DNA of 13,725 bases. Origin: Verrucomicrobiales bacterium. Its GTDB lineage: Bacteria; Verrucomicrobiota; Verrucomicrobiia; Verrucomicrobiales; DEV007. The stretch is from the NCBI GenBank assembly GCA_013003335.1, contig JABDJT010000241.1:1-13725 (forward strand). Direction: 5' to 3'. The notes below the pieces were generated by a model. That model had not been told where the DNA came from. It did not search any database and saw nothing but the letters and a program-made list of their open reading frames with translations. Numbering within the stretch: the first letter of the stretch is position 1; every line of letters begins with the position of its first letter. Below, piece after piece: positions 7,448 through 13,725 of the stretch. Both the position numbers and the translations under genes were made by a program.

Positions 7448-9373
7448 TTACTGACTGAGCCACGTAAAATCCTCATCCCCTGCCGTCCCTTTCACGGCCC
7501 GGAGCTTTTCTTTCGGGATCGACATCGTCAGGCCCATCATGTCGATGTATTTCACCGCGCCGGGAATGAAATTCGGATCGCGATAGCTCGTAATATTTCG
7601 AAACCGAAATTCCGATCCGTCGACCAGGGTTTTGGAAACATCATCCCCTGCCCGCAGGGCAGCAGCCAGCACAACCGGCCCGGCTCCTTCGGTGCCGATT
7701 AATACAATTTCCGCGTCGGGAAACTTCGCTCGATTCTTTTCGATTTGATCGAGGATTCCGTGGACCCGGCGGGCAAAAATCGAGTGGTTGTAGCCATGGG
7801 TGTAGCCGGCGTATTCCCGCTTATTCGCCACGGTCGGGGTTTCCTTGATACCATGGGCGAACAAATCCAGGCCAACCAGGCGGGTCGAATCAGTCGCCAG
7901 CTTCTCCGCCTCGTCGTTCCCGATGATGTCGCGACCCGTTTTCCCCGCCGTCCATAATATTACCCGCTCGCATTTCCCGTTCGGTTCAGCAGCAGAAATC
8001 TCGACCTCCGATTTCTGTCCCTCGACCGGCTCGCCAATCATAATTCTCCAGGCCGTCCGGATTACTTTCGAGCGCTCGTCCGGCCCCATTTTTCCAAGCG
8101 TAGAACGCGTGTCATTCGCCAGCCAGCCCGTCAATTTCCGCTCAAAATCGTCGCCGCCCTCCGGCCGGGGATGCTCGTCGTTGTATACCGCGTGTTCCTC
8201 CGCTGTCAGCGATTTGAAATCCGTTTCCACGACTTCGTCATCGTTCAATCCGAGCTCGAGATGCTTGTTGAACCAGCGATACATCAGATCGCGCGTCACG
8301 AAATTGTAATTGTGTTTGAAGTGCAGCAGGTCGCCGCACATCACGTTCTCCGGCTTGCCGTACATCGTGTAGAGCTTTTTCAGTTCGGGAAAACCCTTGC
8401 CTTCAACCAGCATTTCCTTTGTCCAATCATCCGCCGCCGTCATGCCCTGCGGATTCGGAGCAAAAAGCGCGGTCAGCTCCACATTCCCTGTCCCGATTCG
8501 GAGCAGGCTGGCATTTTCACAGGTGCAACCGCCCTGCATCGAGCTGCTCACCATCCCGTTCGGAAATGCCGCCACCGGCCGCGGATCAATCGCGCAAACC
8601 ATGATCGTCTGCGTGCCGCCGCCGCTTCCGCCCGTCACCGCGAGCCGCTTCGGGTCGACCTCCGGCAGGCTCTCCAGAAAATCGAGCGCACGAATTGAGT
8701 TCCATGTCTGAAGACCGAAAATCGACTGCAAATGCAGTTCTGCCTGCGCGCTGTAGAGCCCCCAGCTTTTGCTGCCTTCAAATTCCGGGCGCTGTTTGGC
8801 GAAGCGGTGACCCAACTGATAGGAAAGCTGCTGGTTATCCGCGTAGCCGATCATGTCATAGAGAAAAACGATGCAACCGAGCCGGGCAAGCGTCGCACAG
8901 CGCGCCACTTTCGGAAACCGGCCCGAGTCCTCGAACTTCTCGTCCCCGATTTCGATCCGCTTCAAAATGCCATCTTTCCCATGATCCTGCAGTCGCCCAC
9001 CGTGGCCGTGAGGAGACAGAACAGCCGGCAGTTTCGCACCCGTTTTCGCACCGGCCGGGCGGAACAGCAGGCCCGTAACATGAAAACCGGGCACGCTCTC
9101 AAAATACACTTTCTCGACGGTGAATCCGGGGCGCTCGACTTTTCCGTGAATGACGGCGTTCAGCGGCGTGCGTTCCGGCTCCGGATAAATTCCGTTCGCC
9201 ACGCGAATCCGCAGCCGCAATTCCTCCGCCCGCTTTTCCCAATCTTCGATCGATTCGGGGACATGAAACGGGAAGAATCCGTTCAGGTCTTTCAGCGGTT
9301 GTCCGATGGAGTGCTCCTGGGAAAGAGTCGCGGAAGCGAACAGCGCAAACACAGCGCACATCAAAATTCTCAT
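7448..9373 (-). CDS. Secreted alpha/beta hydrolase, acetyl-xylan-esterase-like
   Basis: 641 residues from ATG 9373. I prefer this start because it opens directly into a signal peptide (MRILMCAVFALFASATLS); the in-frame ATG at 9415 would put 14 polar residues in front. The first half is an alpha/beta hydrolase of the acetyl xylan esterase/dienelactone hydrolase-like group: PAVLSPHGHGG (oxyanion region), IVFLYDMIGYADN, LAVTGGSGGGTQT (nucleophile Ser250), an Asp near AADDW and a candidate His in DLLHFKHNYN. The second half (about 390-641) resembles another, degenerate hydrolase-like region (VILWTAGKTGRD, AEIVLIGTEGAGPVVLAAAL). Proteins of this length and layout are common in PVC genomes as putative polysaccharide deacetylating or deacylating esterases; substrate unproven. 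First gene of the unit with the isochorismatase-ThuA gene. Confidence 0.9.
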   Translation of the reverse strand: MRILMCAVFALFASATLSQEHSIGQPLKDLNGFFPFHVPESIEDWEKRAEELRLRIRVANGIYPEPERTPLNAVIHGKVERPGFTVEKVYFESVPGFHVTGLLFRPAGAKTGAKLPAVLSPHGHGGRLQDHGKDGILKRIEIGDEKFEDSGRFPKVARCATLARLGCIVFLYDMIGYADNQQLSYQLGHRFAKQRPEFEGSKSWGLYSAQAELHLQSIFGLQTWNSIRALDFLESLPEVDPKRLAVTGGSGGGTQTIMVCAIDPRPVAAFPNGMVSSSMQGGCTCENASLLRIGTGNVELTALFAPNPQGMTAADDWTKEMLVEGKGFPELKKLYTMYGKPENVMCGDLLHFKHNYNFVTRDLMYRWFNKHLELGLNDDEVVETDFKSLTAEEHAVYNDEHPRPEGGDDFERKLTGWLANDTRSTLGKMGPDERSKVIRTAWRIMIGEPVEGQKSEVEISAAEPNGKCERVILWTAGKTGRDIIGNDEAEKLATDSTRLVGLDLFAHGIKETPTVANKREYAGYTHGYNHSIFARRVHGILDQIEKNRAKFPDAEIVLIGTEGAGPVVLAAALRAGDDVSKTLVDGSEFRFRNITSYRDPNFIPGAVKYIDMMGLTMSIPKEKLRAVKGTAGDEDFTWLSQ

Positions 9374-9408
9374 GGCCGTGGTTCTATCAAAATTCGACCC
9401 GTTCCGCG

Positions 9409-9420
9409 ACGGCAAGCCGT
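9409..9420. repeat. 12-bp palindrome upstream of the esterase-like gene
   Basis: ACGGC-AA-GCCGT, perfect, 36 bp before the ATG at 9373, between that gene and the terminator at 9435-9491. It could be an operator half-pair or chance; no second copy is seen in the window. Confidence 0.3.
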
Positions 9421-9434
9421 TCCCGCATCGCGCC

Positions 9435-9491
9435 AGAAAACGAAAAAACGAACCAACAGGGTTGGTTCATCGAACAGACCCTGTTGGTTCG
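9435..9491 (-). terminator. Rho-independent terminator of the TPR gene, built on palindrome copy 3
   Basis: Read on the minus strand, the palindrome (9491-9449, outer 14 pairs perfect) is followed immediately by TTTTTTCGTTTT (9448-9437). It begins 19 bp after the stop of the gene at 9510. Strong stem plus T-tract is the classic layout. Confidence 0.8.
9449..9491. repeat. 43-bp nested palindrome, copy 3
   Basis: The most complete copy: the outer arms CGAACCAACAGGGT and ACCCTGTTGGTTCG pair perfectly over 14 bases, and the left half alone also folds (GAACCAA, loop CAGGG, TTGGTTC). The right half is CGAACAGA, CCCTG, TTGGTTCG. Located between the TPR gene and the esterase-like gene. Confidence 0.92.
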
Positions 9492-9509
9492 TTTCGGAAG
9501 AATTTCGTG

Positions 9510-10454
9510 TTACCCCTTGTCCGGGCCTTTTGCTTTTCCTTTCCCTTTGTCTGACTGAGGGGCTTTGGCGGGCGATTTACTCTTTCCCTTTCCTTTTCCA
9601 TTCCCGTCGCCGGACTTCGCTTTGCCTTTGTCGGGATTGCCTTTCGGTTCGGCTTTCCCTTTTTCGGCCTTGGCCGGCGGAGCAGCTTTGGGAGCTTCAC
9701 CTTTGGCTCCTTTTTCAGGAAAGGGCACCGGTTCCGGTTCGGGCTCCGGTGCTTTCACGACCGGAGGTTCTCCGACGCTGAGCAATTCAATTTTCTGTTC
9801 AGCCATCGGAACGAACGGATTTCCGGGATGCTGAATATAGGAATCTTCGTAATGCTGCCGGGCAGCTTCCTGATCCCCGTCTGCCAGGGCCGCATCACCC
9901 AGCCGAATACGGGCCAACGGCGAAAGATCGCCGTCTTCGGTTGCCGCGAGGATCTGCTCAAAATATTGCTTCGCTGCGGCTGTATCACCGGCTTCGAGGT
10001 TCAACATCCCGAGAACCAGCAAGCCCTGGGGATATCGGGGATGATTCTTTTTGCTGTCGACGAAACTGAGCAGAGTGGTTTTAGCGTCACCGGGTTTCCC
10101 CTGATCGATTTGGAGATCCGCTTTCGCCAGGAGAGCGTTCCCAGCAACAATCGAGCCGGAATACATCCCGGCGACTTTATCGAGTTCCTCGACCTTTCCG
10201 GAAGCGACGGCGCTGAAATACGCCTGGGAAGCCTCTTCGTGGTTGGATTGAACGACCTGTTTCCAGACGAGATATACGCAAAGGCCAACAGCGAGGGCGA
10301 GAACGACTACCAGGATTCGCACCTTGTTTTCTTCCAGCGCGGCGATGGCTTCGCTGGCGTGACTTTCCGCCAGGGCTTCCTCGGCTGACCGGCCTTCAGT
10401 CACCGGGTCGCCTTCAGGGGCTTTCTTAGAGTGGGGTTTGTGCTTTTTCGCCAT
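9510..10454 (-). CDS. Membrane-anchored TPR protein (YfgM-like) with Lys/Gly-rich tail
   Basis: 314 residues from ATG 10454 (MAKKHKPHSKK). An upstream in-frame ATG at 10511 would make the protein read through the cysK terminator, so I reject it. A basic N-terminus precedes one membrane segment at about 47-66 (ILVVVLALAVGLCVYLVW); by the positive-inside rule the rest is periplasmic. Residues about 70-220 are TPR-like helices (EEASQAYFSAVASGK, GNALLAKADLQIDQGK, GLLVLGMLNLEAGD, LARIRLGDAALADGD, HYEDSYIQHPGNPFVPMAEQKIELL). This layout matches the YfgM/TPR_21 type that in E. coli assists periplasmic folding at the Sec translocon; equivalence is inference. The last 85 or so residues are low-complexity Pro/Glu then Lys/Gly/Pro/Ala (KGEAPKAAPPAKAEKGK, GKGKGKSK), which the enterobacterial protein lacks. 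Confidence 0.86.
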   Translation of the reverse strand: MAKKHKPHSKKAPEGDPVTEGRSAEEALAESHASEAIAALEENKVRILVVVLALAVGLCVYLVWKQVVQSNHEEASQAYFSAVASGKVEELDKVAGMYSGSIVAGNALLAKADLQIDQGKPGDAKTTLLSFVDSKKNHPRYPQGLLVLGMLNLEAGDTAAAKQYFEQILAATEDGDLSPLARIRLGDAALADGDQEAARQHYEDSYIQHPGNPFVPMAEQKIELLSVGEPPVVKAPEPEPEPVPFPEKGAKGEAPKAAPPAKAEKGKAEPKGNPDKGKAKSGDGNGKGKGKSKSPAKAPQSDKGKGKAKGPDKG

Positions 10455-10464
10455 GGTGTGTTTT

Positions 10465-10509
10465 GAAAAAAGAAAAGTGCCGCTCCGCGAATTCCTTCGG
10501 AAGCGGCAC
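10465..10509 (-). terminator. Rho-independent terminator of cysK
   Basis: Minus-strand stem GTGCCGC(T)TCCG / CGGAGCGGCAC (10509-10477, one bulged T) followed directly by TTTTCTTTTTTC (10476-10465). It begins 26 bp after the cysK stop and separates cysK from the TPR gene at 10454. Confidence 0.88.
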
Positions 10510-10535
10510 AAATTGTAGCGTCAAATCGCGATTTG

Positions 10536-11525
10536 TCAGGCGCCAACCTTCGCCCGCGCATCATCGGCGAGCGGAGTGGAAAGATACCGTTCGCCGGTCG
10601 AACAGGCGATCGTCACTATGATCTTCCCTTCGTTGCCGGGCCGTTTCGCGAGTTCCAGGGCAGCACAGACGTTCGCTCCCGTGCTGATCCCGACGAGGAT
10701 CCCCTCCTCGGCACAGATCCGGCGCGCCATGGCAAAGGCATCGTCGTTACTGACTTTGATACATTCGGTAATCTGATTACCGCCATCCGGGCCCTTCAAA
10801 TGCAGGTTATCCGGAACAAATCCGGCGCCAGTTCCCTGGATCTTGTGGGGTCCGGGCGTGAGTTCCTCACCCGCCAGTGTCTGGGAAATGACCGGCGAAT
10901 CCGTTGGTTCAACCGTCACCACTTCCACCGAATCTTTCTTCTGTTTCAAAACCTCGACACAACCGGTCGCTGTTCCTCCTGTGCCAACGGCAGCAACAAC
11001 GATATCGACCTCGCCGTTGGTATCCTCCCAGATTTCCTCCGCCGTCGTCCGACGGTGAACTTCCGGATTGGCCGGGTTACAAAACTGCTGCGGGATCCAG
11101 GAATTTGGCGTTTCAGCAGCCAACTCCTCTGCCTTGGCTATCGCGCCTTTCATTCCCTTCGGACCTTCGGTCAGAACCAAATCAGCTCCGAGCATCGCAA
11201 GCAGCGTGCGGCGTTCCAGCGACATGGTTTCCGGCATCGTCAGGACCAGTTTGTAGCCTTTCGCGGCGCACACAAAAGCGAGCGCGATGCCCGTGTTTCC
11301 ACTGGTCGGTTCGATGATCACTGTGTCTTCATTCACGAGACCGTCGCGTTCGGCTGCCTCGATCATTGCCATCCCGATCCGGTCTTTCACCGAGCCAAGA
11401 GGATTAAAAAATTCGCATTTTAAAGCAATCGTGGCGTCAACGCCATCGGTCACTTTGTTCAGTTTGACGAGCGGCGTGTTACCGACGGTTTCCACGATGT
11501 TGTTGTAAATTTTTCCGTGTGCCAT
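10536..11525 (-). CDS. cysK: Cysteine synthase A (O-acetylserine sulfhydrylase)
   Basis: PLP enzyme that makes L-cysteine from O-acetylserine and sulfide, the last step of sulfur assimilation; cytoplasmic. 329 residues, near the usual length. NTPLVKL opens the fold. Lys47 in NPLGSVKDR is the PLP Schiff-base lysine, EPTSGNTG (72-79) the substrate-binding loop, GTGGT (181-185) the phosphate-binding loop, and EEGILVGISTGAN the conserved C-terminal segment that holds the PLP ring. No CBS or regulatory domain is present, so cystathionine beta-synthase is unlikely, though closely related OASS-B type enzymes cannot be excluded by eye. Divergent from phhB over 193 bp; terminated at 10465-10509. No ribosome site precedes the ATG. 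Confidence 0.95.
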   Translation of the reverse strand: MAHGKIYNNIVETVGNTPLVKLNKVTDGVDATIALKCEFFNPLGSVKDRIGMAMIEAAERDGLVNEDTVIIEPTSGNTGIALAFVCAAKGYKLVLTMPETMSLERRTLLAMLGADLVLTEGPKGMKGAIAKAEELAAETPNSWIPQQFCNPANPEVHRRTTAEEIWEDTNGEVDIVVAAVGTGGTATGCVEVLKQKKDSVEVVTVEPTDSPVISQTLAGEELTPGPHKIQGTGAGFVPDNLHLKGPDGGNQITECIKVSNDDAFAMARRICAEEGILVGISTGANVCAALELAKRPGNEGKIIVTIACSTGERYLSTPLADDARAKVGA

Positions 11526-11564
11526 GATTCAAGTTCGTTTGTTTTCGGGTAAACTTCAGGTATA

Positions 11565-11601
11565 GGCGGGAAATCCTTCGGGGCAAAGTCAATTTCCCGC
11601 C
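11565..11601. promoter_or_regulatory. 10-bp perfect inverted repeat in the cysK leader
   Basis: GGCGGGAAAT and ATTTCCCGCC, separated by 17 bases, 40 bp before the cysK ATG. On the plus strand it is followed by AAAATTTTTT, so it could stop transcription in that direction, but no plus-strand gene ends here. In cysK mRNA it would form a strong leader hairpin. It could equally be an operator. No riboswitch class is recognised. Confidence 0.55.
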
Positions 11602-11624
11602 AAAATTTTTTGGTAATTTGGGAC

Positions 11625-11669
11625 TTGCGCAAATCTGATGCCGTTTTATAGCGATTGTGAATCCAATCG
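11625..11669. promoter_or_regulatory. Candidate divergent cysK/phhB promoter region with short palindrome
   Basis: For phhB: TTGCGC (11625-11630), 17 bases, TATAGC (11648-11653). For cysK: a -10-like TATAAA on the minus strand (11650-11645), without a recognisable -35 box at the proper distance. Next to both lies a perfect 6-bp inverted repeat, CGATTG-TGAATC-CAATCG (11652-11669), a possible shared operator. All matches are short, so support is modest. Confidence 0.3.
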
Positions 11670-11718
11670 ATTCCCACCTCTCCACCCCTCCCTGTAACCC
11701 TCTTAAACCGAGCTACCG

Positions 11719-12003
11719 ATGTCCGACGTCATCCCTGAGGAAGAAATTGAAACCTGGTTGAAAAAGGCTCCCGAATGGGAACACGAAGGCAAAGAAATAT
11801 TCCGTGTCGTCGAATTCGACGAGTTCATGGAAGGCATTGATTTTATCGACGCCGTCGCCGAAATCGCCGAGGAAGCCGGGCACCATCCCGATATCGATAT
11901 TCGCTGGTGCACCATCACGCTGCACCTCACCACCCATGATCAGGGCGGCCTCACCGAAGCCGATTTCGAATTGGCGAAGCGGATCGACACGCTGATTGAC
12001 TGA
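11719..12003 (+). CDS. phhB: Pterin-4a-carbinolamine dehydratase
   Basis: Dehydrates 4a-hydroxytetrahydrobiopterin so the pterin cofactor can be recycled after aromatic amino acid hydroxylation; cytoplasmic. 94 residues, the usual size. The signature is complete: EEAGHHPDIDI (His55, His56, the active-site pair), LHLTTHDQGGLTE (His73 and the GGLT loop), then DFELAKRID. No phenylalanine hydroxylase gene is in view; many bacteria carry stand-alone copies whose partner is elsewhere or unknown. Divergent from cysK and convergent with the sulfatase that ends 4 bp beyond its stop. The 5' side has no ribosome site. Confidence 0.93.
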   Translation: MSDVIPEEEIETWLKKAPEWEHEGKEIFRVVEFDEFMEGIDFIDAVAEIAEEAGHHPDIDIRWCTITLHLTTHDQGGLTEADFELAKRIDTLID

Positions 12004-12007
12004 TTCT

Positions 12008-13459
12008 TCAGCGCCTTCGCGGGTTCCAGATCGGGTCGATCATTTGCGCGTTCCATCGCCCCCACTCCGCTTTCAGTTCAGCGAGTTTTTCCGGATTTTC
12101 TTCGGCGCGATTCTTCGTTTCGGAAACATCCACCGCCAGGTTGTACAATTCCCATTCCGGATCTTTGCCCCGTGTTGGATTACGCAGGATTTTCCATTCG
12201 CCGGATCGGAGAGCCGCTTTCGGACCGATTCGCCAGAAAAGAGTCTCGTGGGGACGTTCGTTCGTCTCACGTTCGCCAGTGAGAAAGGGAAGTAAGTTCA
12301 CGCCGTCGAATTTCTTTTTCCCGGCCGGATTTGCACCGGACATTGCCACCGCGGTGCCAAAAAGATCCAGCGACCAGACAGGGTAATCAAACTTGCCGCC
12401 CGTCGGAATTTTTCCCTTCCATTGCATCAAAAACGGCACCCGCAAGCCACCTTCGTAGACACTCCCTTTGCCGTCGCGGAGCGGAAGATTGCTGGAAGTC
12501 AGCTCGCGCGTCGGACCGCCGTTATCGGACAGGAATACAATCAACGTGTTTTCCTCGACGCCCTTTTCCCGAAGCTTCGCCAGAATTTCGCCCACGCTGT
12601 CATCGAGATTCGAGAGCATCGCGGCGAATATCCGGCGCTGTATATCTTCGATGTGCTCGAACTTTTCCATGTACGCATCGGCACCCTGGAGCGGGCTGTG
12701 GACCGCGCTGTAGGGCACGTAGAGGAAAAATGGTTTGTCGGCGTTTCGATCGATGAAATCGACTGACTCCCGCGTAATGGCGTCGGTGAAATACTCCTTC
12801 TCCTCGACCGGTTGGCCGGCCCGGTAGATCGGATTGTCGGCGTCGTAATCCGGCTCGGTGTTTCCCATGTGAGTCGTGTAGATCAGCTTCCCGTCCTCTG
12901 AAATCCAGCGGCCGGTCGTCGCCCCGCCGGGCAGAACTTTTCTCCGCAGCCACGTCGTAGTACCTTGGTACGGCGGCGGGACGAAGTAGTGGCCCTCGTG
13001 CATGAAACCGAAAAATTCGTCGAACCCGCGCCGGATCGGATTGTATTTGGCCGTTCCGCCGAGATGCCATTTCCCGAACATGCCCGTGACATATCCGGCA
13101 TTCACGAGTTCATCGGCGATCGTCTTTTCTCCGACCGGTAAACCCGCTTCCGGATCCTCGTTCGCCGCTCCGATCGGATTGAATTCATAACCAAATCGTG
13201 TTTGATATCGCCCTGTCATGAATCCTGCACGGGACGCGCTGCAAAAGGGAGCCGTCACATAGCCCTGCGTGAATCGCACTCCGTTTTTCGCAATTGAATC
13301 GATGTGTGGCGTCGGGATCTCGGGATTTCCCTGGCAGCCCAATTCGCCGTATCCCAGGTCATCGGCCACAAGCAGAACAAAATTCGGTTTTTTTTCCTGC
13401 GCGGAAGCACTGCCGAGCGAAAAAATAAGCGATAGCAGGCCGGTCAAAATCTGTTTCAT
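12008..13459 (-). CDS. Secreted sulfatase, family S1 (arylsulfatase A-like)
   Basis: 483 residues from ATG 13459, chosen because it starts the signal peptide MKQILTGLLSLIFSLGSASA; the in-frame ATG at 13501 adds 14 basic residues. Numbered from 13459: ADDLGYGELG (Asp33, Asp34, metal ligands), PFCSASRAGFMTG (Cys73, to be converted to formylglycine; Ala replaces the usual Pro), GKWHLGG (Lys130, His132), AVHSPLQG (His254), SDNGGPTREL (Asp312, Asn313, metal) and DGKGSVYEGGLRVP (Lys331). All catalytic positions are present, so it should be active if a formylglycine-generating enzyme exists elsewhere. The C-terminus WELYNLAVDVSETKNRAEENP is typical. Substrate, probably a sulfated glycan, cannot be told from sequence. 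Palindrome copy 4 lies 45 bp upstream of the start. Confidence 0.94.
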   Translation of the reverse strand: MKQILTGLLSLIFSLGSASAQEKKPNFVLLVADDLGYGELGCQGNPEIPTPHIDSIAKNGVRFTQGYVTAPFCSASRAGFMTGRYQTRFGYEFNPIGAANEDPEAGLPVGEKTIADELVNAGYVTGMFGKWHLGGTAKYNPIRRGFDEFFGFMHEGHYFVPPPYQGTTTWLRRKVLPGGATTGRWISEDGKLIYTTHMGNTEPDYDADNPIYRAGQPVEEKEYFTDAITRESVDFIDRNADKPFFLYVPYSAVHSPLQGADAYMEKFEHIEDIQRRIFAAMLSNLDDSVGEILAKLREKGVEENTLIVFLSDNGGPTRELTSSNLPLRDGKGSVYEGGLRVPFLMQWKGKIPTGGKFDYPVWSLDLFGTAVAMSGANPAGKKKFDGVNLLPFLTGERETNERPHETLFWRIGPKAALRSGEWKILRNPTRGKDPEWELYNLAVDVSETKNRAEENPEKLAELKAEWGRWNAQMIDPIWNPRRR

Positions 13460-13504
13460 TTTCGCAGTTTGGCCAAGCCTCCGGACCTTTCCAAGCCGCA
13501 TTTT

Positions 13505-13547
13505 CGAACGAACAGGGTTGACTCGGTGAACGAACCCTGTTGTAACG
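13505..13547. repeat. 43-bp nested palindrome, copy 4
   Basis: Left half CGAACGAA, loop CAGGG, TTGACTCG; right half TGAACGAA, CCCTG, TTGTAACG. The core AACAGGGTT...AACCCTGTT pairs perfectly. Unlike copies 1-3, it lies between two divergent genes (sulfatase and GT2), not behind a gene's stop, and has no T-tract. Confidence 0.88.
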
Positions 13548-13584
13548 TCAGGGTGACGAATTCATCTGCCGAAACCGTCACCCT
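13546..13584. promoter_or_regulatory. Overlapping inverted repeats before the GT2 gene
   Basis: AGGGTGACG (13550-13558) and CGTCACCCT (13576-13584) are perfect 9-bp inverted repeats, 17 bases apart. The same TGACG can instead pair with CGTCA at 13546-13550 (CGTCA-GGG-TGACG). The two hairpins exclude each other. It could be an operator or a leader switch for the gene beginning at 13594; the distance to the start is 9 bp. Confidence 0.45.
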
Positions 13585-13593
13585 CCAACTCTT

Positions 13594-13725
13594 TTGTCCC
13601 CTTCAAACGGCTCGAAATTCTCTGTATCGATCGTCATGCCCGCCCAAAATGCGGAAGCGACGATCGGCCTGGCAATTCAGAGTTGCCTTTCCCAGACCCT
13701 TCACGATTTCGAGATGGTGCTGGTG
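13594..13725 (+). CDS. Glycosyltransferase family 2, N-terminus (3'-truncated by window edge)
   Basis: The frame is open from 13546 to the window end and reads, from TTG 13594, LSPSNGSKFSVSIVMPAQ and then NAEATIGLAIQSCLSQTLHDFEMVLV. This matches the start of the GT2 (GT-A) fold: first strand 'SIVMPAxN', the helix 'A..AI.S.L.QT', then 'FEMVLV' just before the expected Asp-rich nucleotide-sugar site, which is beyond the edge. Such enzymes move a sugar from a nucleotide donor, often onto surface polysaccharide. The first ATG (13636) sits inside the first beta strand and would delete part of the fold, so a non-ATG start is required; TTG 13594 is the only good one. Only 44 codons are visible. Confidence 0.75.
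   Translation, partial: MSPSNGSKFSVSIVMPAQNAEATIGLAIQSCLSQTLHDFEMVLV

Noticed and set aside
7431..7450. GGTTGGAATCTGTTGGTTA, similar to part of the palindrome half-unit
   Set aside because: Only CTGTTGGTT is shared and no inverted partner exists; it is too short to call a decayed copy.
8732..9781. Long plus-strand open frame (349 codons) across the esterase start, the terminator and the TPR gene end
   Set aside because: It crosses palindrome copy 3 and two good minus-strand genes and has no protein-like motif.
11526..11718. A SAM or other known riboswitch upstream of cysK
   Set aside because: Only one simple hairpin is visible; no conserved core or multi-helix junction that I recognise.
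13460..13504. Direct repeat GGCTTGG with 18-bp period and TTGGCCAA palindrome before the second sulfatase
   Set aside because: Seven-base matches in a short GC-rich spacer are expected by chance; no further support.
3197..13547. The four palindromes as a CRISPR array
   Set aside because: Units are kilobases apart with genes between; no spacers and no cas genes.

Overview
The window looks like a chromosomal stretch from a PVC-superphylum bacterium, most likely a Verrucomicrobiota member and less likely a planctomycete or Lentisphaerota. The evidence is the combination of two secreted formylglycine sulfatases, a ThuA-type domain, an acetyl-xylan-esterase-like secreted hydrolase, an AsmA-like protein, and a near absence of Shine-Dalgarno sequences before the starts. 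This is inference from content. There is no rRNA, tRNA, transposase, phage gene or CRISPR array, and coding density is high. The largest spacer is the 193 bp between cysK and phhB, so no gene-free stretch exceeds 300 bases.

Layout. 2-1300 (+) is the 3' part of a sulfatase, cut by the left edge. 1366-2238 (+) is a secreted protein with a caspase/gingipain-like His...Cys pattern, coupled by an ATGA overlap to a small membrane protein at 2235-2597 (+). Its 3' end overlaps that of acpH (2581-3180, -). Next on the minus strand is a two-gene unit: an acidic, proline-rich protein ending in a four-cysteine module (4835-5725), followed by an AsmA-like membrane-anchored protein (3253-4776). Then comes a second two-gene unit: a secreted alpha/beta hydrolase (7448-9373) followed after 18 bp by an isochorismatase-ThuA fusion (5855-7429). 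A YfgM-like TPR protein with a Lys/Gly-rich tail (9510-10454) and cysK (10536-11525) follow, the latter ending in a clear terminator. cysK is divergent from phhB (11719-12003, +), which converges on a second, complete sulfatase (12008-13459, -). The right edge holds the first codons of a GT2 glycosyltransferase (13594 onward, +), apparently starting at TTG.

Functionally, the sulfatases, the esterase-like hydrolase and the isochorismatase-ThuA fusion fit scavenging of sulfated and acylated polysaccharides outside the cytoplasm. cysK (sulfur assimilation), phhB (pterin recycling) and acpH (acyl carrier protein turnover) are housekeeping. The AsmA-like and TPR proteins belong to the cell envelope.

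The most striking non-coding signal is a family of four 43-bp nested palindromes in four different intergenic spacers (3197, 5800, 9449 and 13505). Each half is itself a hairpin, and the halves are inverted copies of each other. One copy is followed directly by a T-tract and should act as a terminator. I see no complete new defence or mobile system. The best candidates for something little described are this palindrome family, the caspase-like/membrane protein pair, and the four-cysteine/AsmA pair.
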